DNA from: Nectonema munidae
Lineage: Eukaryota > Nematomorpha > Nectonematoida > Nectonematidae
DNA: 64,000 nt
Reading direction: 5' to 3'
Assembly (NCBI GenBank): GCA_030549495.1
Contig: JAUIRK010000121.1
Coordinates: 496,001-560,000, forward strand
Shown: positions 58,048-64,000 of the stretch, piece by piece
Layout of the letters: every line of letters begins with the position of its first letter
How positions within the stretch are numbered: position 1 is the stretch's first letter
Translations under genes and position numbers: made by a program
Notes under the pieces: generated by a model
Database searches by the model: none
What the model saw: the letters and a program-made list of their open reading frames with translations, nothing else
What the model was told of the DNA's origin: nothing

Positions 58048-58769
58048 TATTGTATCTCACTTTGTTACAAAATAAATAAATTGCTAGGCTTCGTCAAAAA
58101 ATATAATTTTGAATAATTCTTTTGATACAATGACAAATTCTTACTTTAAGTAGGAATTAATCTTTTGAAAGAGCGCATTTTAAACGATAGAAAGAGAAAA
58201 AAGTTGCAGTAAAATAATTTTTACACAAAGATATAAAAGAACAACTTTTAACAATAAATAGGAATCGTGAAAAATTTATAGAAAGTTAGAATTATTAAAA
58301 AATATACTCCATACCAAGGAGTTGAAGAGATTCAGAAAATTGTTCATTCATTTTTAATAACATAACAACTTGCAAAGCAGATTCCAGATGGAAAGGATAC
58401 TCACTGTGAAGTTTCTGTTTAAAAAAATTAAGAAATATTAGCCAATTTTATAGAAAGATCATTGATAAACACTGAAAAACAGTAGGCAAAACTTCAACTC
58501 AAAAAAACAAAAATTTGCAAGGCAAAGGGCAAAAATATAGTTTTAAGGTTGTCCTATGAGCTAGTATCGATATAACCTCCAAATATCTAGTGTGAATCCG
58601 CAAAAAATTCATTGCTTGAATTTTTCGACAAAACTCTATTCGAAGGTAAGCCAGCAGCTTATCACTTCTAAATTTAAACAAAAAACTTATATTGTGTGAA
58701 CCAGTAGATATTTCGTGCATGAGGAGACTGAACTTTTGGATAACCCTTATATTAACGGATATCTACAAA
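58048..58769. other. Intergenic, possible hAT end
   Basis: Nothing recognised except GGGGGCGCACATCGGGG at about 58771, which resembles the CAGGGGCGCACATCC end of the hAT family at 12036 and 59892. Confidence 0.35.
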
Positions 58770-59048
58770 ACGGGGGCGCACATCGGGGGGTTAATAAAAA
58801 AAATAAGGGGCTTTTTTCAAACTTAAAAAAATTTCTTTGGGGGGAAAATCGGCTTCGTGTCCTCCCTCACCCCCCCCCCCCCCTTTATAGTTTGGGGGGG
58901 GGGGGAATTTAAAATTTTTTTAAAATTAGTTTTTTTAATATTTTTTTGTTTTTTTGTTATTTTTTTTATTTTTAAATTTATATAAAAAAAAATAATTTTT
59001 TTTTGAAAAAACCCCCCCCCCCCACCCGAAAAAAAAAAAAAAAAGAGG

Positions 59049-59082
<34 letters not shown>

Positions 59083-59085
59083 GCT
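58770..59085. repeat. Second homopolymer-rich block
   Basis: Runs of C, G, A and T dominate, including two C runs of more than ten and an A run of more than 20. It starts next to a hAT-like end. As with 54388-54840, an unresolved consensus is possible. The minus-strand frames here, with runs of phenylalanine, are not genes. Confidence 0.8.
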
Positions 59086-59891
59086 ACAAAAGTATCTAAA
59101 GGCAGATGCACACACAAAATATGTAATAGACAACACGGCTAGAATTAATGCTGACGAACAAAAATAAGAGATATGAATTATAGGATATACAGATACGATA
59201 AAAACTACTTCAGATATGAAAATGCTGTACAAGAAACATTGAGTCGTTACTAAGGCAGTTAAAAACAATTTTTAATTAACATTTTTGAGATTGGTTGAAG
59301 AACTAAAATATTAAATACCTTAATTTCCTAATTTTAAAATTTTTGTCAATAAAATCAATATTTTGTTAAAAATATTTTTTTATTTCTTCTTCCCAAATTA
59401 TTGGGAAGTTTATATTTACACATATTTTTGTTTCATTGTTTATATTTCTTTTAATCCTTTCGAGTTTAATAGAGCGCCAGTGTCACATTAAATAAACTGC
59501 TTTATATAAACATTCATTTAAAAAGGTAGTAGACGATTCGTTTACAAAACATGAGGCTTAAAATTCCTAAGGTTTACTCTAAGTTTCTATGTTTCAAGAT
59601 GTTTTAAGTAGCAAAACTAATTAAGAAAAAATTATTCAAAACCAAATGGTGTTTAAAAATAAACCGAGTATTTAAATTCTAAAATTATGTAAAATTATCT
59701 AACTATTTATACTTATAATTCCTATCTTAAAAAAATATTTTCAAAATTTACTTTAAAAATTAAACAAATACTTTGAGAACATCTGCTTTCTATACGAATA
59801 AGCCGAGTAATTTAATAAAATAAAACCTGATTTTTCTTAATACTGCGCGTAATTATAATACTACAATGAATTTTATAATGCATACCTACAT
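59086..59891. other. Intergenic, nothing recognised
   Basis: AT-rich spacer without identifiable features. Confidence 0.5.
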
Positions 59892-61465
59892 CAGGGGCGC
59901 ACATCCTCAAAATTATTGGTGGGGGGGGGGCGAAATTTTTATGTTGCAATTTTCAAAATTAGTGGTCTGAAAATACCACGGGAGACCAAATATTCAAGCA
60001 ATCCATTAAAATAGAGTATATTCAGCGCATACATAGTCCTAAATTTATAAGACTACTTTATATATTTTTTATAACATTGGTGAATTTAAATACTATACTT
60101 CCAGCGAAAATATTTTAATTAAATTTGCATATCGCATATACACTAGTTTAAAAAAATCCAAAAATTGTTGGGGGAGAGGGGGGAGCCAATAAGCTTTTCA
60201 TTTGAAAATGAATTAGTCTATCAGGCACATTACAGGAATTGATGAAAGGAAATTTGATTCATAGAGAAAACAACTGAAAACAAATAACTGAAGGTTGGAT
60301 AGTTTTATATGAGTGAATGTAGTCTGAAGGCAAAGAGTCTACTAGACACCCTGCGATGTTTACATGAAAAATTGTGATTGATTCGGGGGCAAGGGTATAA
60401 AATGAAGTTATAATTGTGCAAACAAAAATAAAACAAAAAATTAAGATCGCATTATTTCATTTTACTCAGCATCATTCAAAAATAGTTTAAAAGCTAAATT
60501 GATACAAGCTACAAAAAGTAAAATAACTTTTAACATTTTGCAATGATTTGCCTTTTATAATAACTTTTAAGGAAAAAAAGTCTATCAGAAAAAGTTATAT
60601 AGCTTCAACAAAAACTAAAAAATTTTAGAGCATAATTTAAGTTTTTTGAAAACTAATTTGACGTATCCCCTACAGCATACTCTATGGGTGGCATGGCAGG
60701 TTGGTTGAGATGATGGACTCAGCACGGAAGCCTCTGGATTCGATTCCTTATCGATACGAATTTGTTCATAGTTTGACATAAGCGGTACATTAGTGCCTTG
60801 TCAATGAAAATACACCCGCTTGTACCTTACCTTTTACTCAAAATTGAAAAATTTGCTACATAATTAACATAAGAGAGAAAGGAAACAAAATATACTAATA
60901 AAGCAATTTTCACTATTTTAAAATGGAACCGTCTGTTCTCAGAATAATGTCAAAATAATAGGAGGCATAAAGAATTAGAGTTTATTTGATATTTTCAAGT
61001 TTTTATAAGCAGCAAAAGCCAACGTTTAAGTAGCTAACCCTTATAGGGTGATTTGGTAGCACTTGTATTTTTTACATATTGTAAGGAATCATAGTATACA
61101 AAAATGGTAGTTTAATCACTTTTTATAAAATTATTAAAAAATTATTTAAATTAACATAAATCATAGTATACGAGAAAAGAAAATCATTGCGTTTTTTGAA
61201 TATTTCTGTCCACAAATAAAATTCCGACAGCTGTCATAAATAGATCAAGTACATTTTTAGCAACTGAAACATTTTGTTTCGATATTATATTTTTATTATA
61301 ATAATCAACAAATTTTCTTAAAAAAATGATTTAATTATGTAGTGTTACTTACAAAATTTAACAATCGAACATTATAAAAATATCTCATATTAAGTAAATA
61401 GAATATTCTTGCTTTTAAAATAGCTAGTCAAAATATTCATTCCCAAATAGCTATTGAAAAAAAAT
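59892..61465. mobile_element. Non-autonomous hAT element, copy 2, right end lost
   Basis: It starts CAGGGGCGCACATCCTCAAA like copy 1 at 12036. The left segment (59892-60385) and right segment (61085-61465) align to copy 1 at high identity. The middle (60386-61084) is unrelated to that of copy 1 and holds a SINE-like unit. The right terminal repeat is missing, so no target duplication can be read. A G run follows the left end. Confidence 0.82.
60684..60840 (+). repeat. SINE-like unit with a tRNA-derived head
   Basis: TGGCATGGCAGG (about 60692) can serve as an A box and GGATTCGATTCC (about 60738) as a B box, with tRNA-like spacing. Downstream is a GC-richer tail with TTAGTGCCTTGTCAATG and ACACCCGCTTGTACC. 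It does not fold as an obvious intact tRNA. One copy only was seen in this window, so the SINE reading is an inference. Confidence 0.4.
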
Positions 61466-61608
61466 TTCTTGACGTGAAAAATTTAAAGTTTTTAAGCGAC
61501 ATTTGTTGAAAAAAAATTCTTAGCGCGAGTCTAACAATATTCATTGATATAAAATTGTAACGATTGAAAACTATTTTAATTTAACTCTAAATGCAAATTA
61601 GACAGAAG
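61466..61608. other. Short spacer
   Basis: Nothing recognised. Confidence 0.4.
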
Positions 61609-61807
61609 CAGTGGTGTAGCCAAGAAAAGTAGATAGAAGGGGCACAATTTAAAAACAAAAAACTTGCGCAACATTATTTATACTTTCTTGATCCTTTCAT
61701 TGGAGAAATTTTCAAAAACTGATATCGCATAAGATGCATGGGGGCACCATGAGGTACATAGGAGAGTGGGCACGGCCCCTCATGCCCCATCCTAGCTACG
61801 TCAACTA
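61609..61807. mobile_element. Short hAT-like element
   Basis: CAGTGGTGTAGCCAAG at the left and CTAGCTACGTCAACTA at the right are imperfect inverted repeats, a common hAT end pattern. The inner sequence has matching GGGGCAC and GTGGGCACGGCCCC segments. No clear target duplication. Confidence 0.45.
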
Positions 61808-62359
61808 ATTTTGTTTTGGTTTTGTACTTAGATGCATAGTTTTTTTGTGTGTCTCTGTGCGTAAGTTGTCTGACGTTTGAATTTTCTATCAATTACCTTC
61901 AAGATAATGATATTTACTGAATGTTAATCATAATTTCACTGCAAATTACCAACCTTAGTATCAAGTCATATATCCCGAAAATATTGATGTTTACAAAACT
62001 AGAGAAAGACATGCGGATATATGTAAGAAAAAATAAATGAGTTGTTGGTGAATAATTAAAATGCACATAAATATGATACTCTTAAATTCAGAGAAAACCA
62101 AATGAGAAAAAAAGAGGGGAGAAAAGTGTGTATGTATATATGTATCAGAACAAATGCGTGTGTGTGCTCTCACTCACACACTTTTGTTTATATAATTATG
62201 TTTTCATATCATTTTCACGCCTATTATTATCATAGCTGTCATTAGCAAGTCTGATTTTCTTGGTATTTATCATCTCTCTCCCTTCCTCCCTACCTCGTTT
62301 GATTTTCCATTTTGCATATGATTTTTATAATCCTTTAAAAAAATTGTTCTTAAAATGAG
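61808..62359. other. Intergenic, nothing recognised
   Basis: AT-rich with short GTGTGT and CACACA tracts near 62155-62182. Confidence 0.45.
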
Positions 62360-63405
62360 ATGGCAAATAACAAAAGAAAGAGGAAATATATGGCGGACTA
62401 CATTAATTTTGGTTTTACTTGCATTATTATCTTAGCCGGAAAAGAAAAACCTCAATGTGTCGTGTGCAGTGAAGTGCGCTCAGAAGAATCCAGAGGCCGA
62501 ATAATTTAAGACGTCATTTGGAATCGAAACATCCAAATTTCAGTAATGGCCCTGAGTTTTTCAAAGATAAGTGTGGGTAACTAAAAAATCTGGTCTTGAC
62601 AGTGATGAAACTTTCCAAAGGCAAAGTAAATCTGCTTTATTAGTTTATGTGCGATATATAAATAATGGTGATTTTAAGGAAGAATTTCTCTTTTGCCGAC
62701 CATTAGAAACAACTAAAAGCATTGACATATTTGAAAAAATACGATCATTTCTAAAAGAAGACTTAAGTGGGAAAATGTTGGTAGTATATGTACTGATGGT
62801 GCACCGTCTACGCTAGGCTGTAGATCTGGGTTTCAACGGATGGTAAAGAATCTTTCTCCAGAAGCTGTTGGAGTTGATTGCATTATAAATCATCAAGTAT
62901 TAACTTCAAAAACAATGCCAACAGATTTGAAAACTGTTATAATAAGTTTTTAACAGTTAACTTCTTAAAGTCAAATGCATAGAATAATCGTTTGTTCGCT
63001 AAACTGTGCGAAGAAATGGATTCCAATTATGAAGTTCTTTTATTGCACACTGAGGTAAGGTGGTTGTAAAAAGGAAAAGTATTGCAGAGATTTTTTGAGT
63101 TGAATGCTGAGGTGAGAGAATTCCCTCTCAGCAAAGAACAGAACTTTCAAATTTTCTTGGTGACATGAATAATTTGGTAATAACTGCATACTTGGTAGAT
63201 TTCTTCACAATTCTGAATTCCCTTAATCTTTCACTTCATGAAGAAAATTTCAACATGCTTGATTTTGCAGAAAACCTAAATGCCTTCAATGAATCTTTGG
63301 CTGTCAAGTATAAAAAAGAGAGATGTTTACATGTTTCCCACATTAAATACATTTGTTGAAGACCCCTTAGAAAAATTAAAAAAGAAAATTAGAAAGTTTT
63401 GATTT
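62360..63405 (+). pseudogene. hAT transposase relic, ZBED5/SCAND3-like, internally deleted
   Basis: It begins MANNKRKRKYMADYINFGF with a BED-type zinc finger (CVVCSEV, then after a frameshift LRRHLESKHPNFSNGPEFF). The frame then jumps from QRQSKSALL straight to YVRYINNGDFKEEFLFCRPL, so more than 100 codons containing the first part of the catalytic region are gone. Further pieces are GICTDGAPS-type sequence read as STDGAPSTLGC, HTEVRW and NFLGDMNNLVITAYLVDFF. Several stops and frameshifts separate them. The C-terminal dimerisation domain is absent. Terminal repeats were not found. Close resemblance to ZBED5-type hAT proteins makes the family firm. Confidence 0.88.
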
Positions 63406-63689
63406 TTTTTCAAACAAAAATAATTTTTCAAAAAACAGCAAATATTCATAGCTTTCCTAAGTTTTTGAACATTTTCAAATTATAATTTGTGTTTTGAAAC
63501 TTTTCGATATTGGGAGTGAAATTATCAGGTAGCCAATTTACCGGAGTGAAATTACCTAGAACCTAGCCTGTTACACAAGACCTCTCTCCTTTTTATTACA
63601 TATTTCGTGTTTTCTCTTCCTTCAAGACAATATATTTGTTACGGTCACCACAAGAAACTATTGTCAGGGTGAAATGTGCAATAAGTGAT
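63406..63689. other. Spacer, nothing recognised
   Basis: AT-rich DNA between the hAT relic and the candidate exon. Confidence 0.4.
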
Positions 63690-63717
63690 TCAATAATTAG
63701 AATTTACCATTAAATCG

Positions 63718-63859
63718 TCTTGTGAGTTGGTTTGACTGATGAAATTAAAAGTTGCATCCGCATCTCTATATTTTTTTGAATGGAATATTCTGAAGTTAAG
63801 GGTATCTTCGCTATAAGAATCATTCGCCTTTTCATCATTTAATAAATCTATTGTAAAGT
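63718..63859 (-). CDS. Candidate internal exon of a gene extending beyond the window
   Basis: On the minus strand a good 3' splice site (AATAATTTTTTAG, ending at 63860) is followed by 47 open codons and then a donor, ATG followed by GTAAAT (at 63717). The encoded segment is acidic and polar: DFTIDLLNDEKANDSYSEDT, then HSKKYRDADATFNFISQ and NSQDDLM. If the donor is not used, a stop follows nine codons later. I do not recognise the protein. Other exons would lie to the right, beyond the window, and possibly to the left. Confidence 0.4.
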
Positions 63860-64000
63860 CTAAAAAATTATTAAGTATTAAAAAACACAAACATAGAAAT
63901 ATAGGGAAATTGGGTTGTGTTTAAAATATAGTTGAATGGTCGTATATTCAAATAAAAAATTATAGTAGGTTATAATGAAATGCATTGACTATACGATGAC
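63860..64000. other. Window edge, probably intronic
   Basis: AT-rich sequence upstream (minus strand) of the candidate exon; no further exon seen before the edge. Confidence 0.3.

Noticed and set aside
58935-59268. Two minus-strand frames with long phenylalanine runs
   Set aside because: They are readings of homopolymer A runs in a low-complexity block, not genes.
60684-60770. Possible intact tRNA gene
   Set aside because: A and B box-like motifs are present but I cannot form a complete cloverleaf; a SINE head fits better.

Overview
The window is AT-rich eukaryotic DNA from an animal. The evidence is five metazoan protein genes, metazoan cut-and-paste transposon families (Tigger/pogo, piggyBac, hAT), LINE remnants, AATAAA poly(A) signals and candidate GT-AG exons. 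An arthropod is a reasonable guess, but nothing here fixes the species. The recognised genes are strikingly intron-poor: each is one long open frame, and at most a short 5' exon is missing.

Layout. 1-2459: no gene recognised. 2460-8703: two same-strand WD40 genes in tandem, a BRWD/PHIP homologue (WD40, cryptic Tudor, two bromodomains) and a DTL/CDT2 homologue. Both families are substrate adaptors of CUL4-DDB1 ubiquitin ligases. 8.8-16.8 kb: intergenic DNA with short hAT and piggyBac-type elements that still have their target duplications. 16816-17817: 3-ketodihydrosphingosine reductase (KDSR). 18.6-26.7 kb: repeat-dense. It holds a multi-kilobase repeat family (here 'family R') with a Tigger and a 3-kb piggyBac element nested in it. 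27515-28666 (-): protein O-fucosyltransferase 1 (POFUT1). 29.4-34.4 kb: hAT and Tigger-type short elements and a LINE tail. 35469-37025: RIC8/synembryn. 38.0-44.7 kb: a candidate terminal exon and two more family R copies, one inverted. 44.8-47.0 kb: a 5'-truncated LINE. 47.5 kb: a candidate unidentified exon (-). 48.6-53 kb: two decayed DNA transposons, one of them Tigger. 54.4 and 58.8 kb: homopolymer-rich blocks that may be consensus artefacts. 55.7-63.4 kb: hAT and Tigger-type elements, a SINE-like unit and an internally deleted ZBED-type hAT transposase. 63.7 kb (-): a candidate internal exon of a gene running off the right edge.

How the genes relate. BRWD and DTL are the only pair whose spacing and function suggest a link. 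KDSR (ER sphingolipid synthesis), POFUT1 (ER O-fucosylation of EGF repeats, Notch pathway) and RIC8 (G-alpha chaperone/GEF) are independent housekeeping or signalling genes embedded in transposon-rich DNA.

The most unusual structure is family R. It has one piggyBac-like end (TTAA, then CCCTATTAGTG), two different subterminal minisatellite arrays with units of about 150 bp, and a core of about 1 kb shared by four copies. I recognise no transposase in it. Two copies in opposite orientation flank the POFUT1-RIC8 interval.
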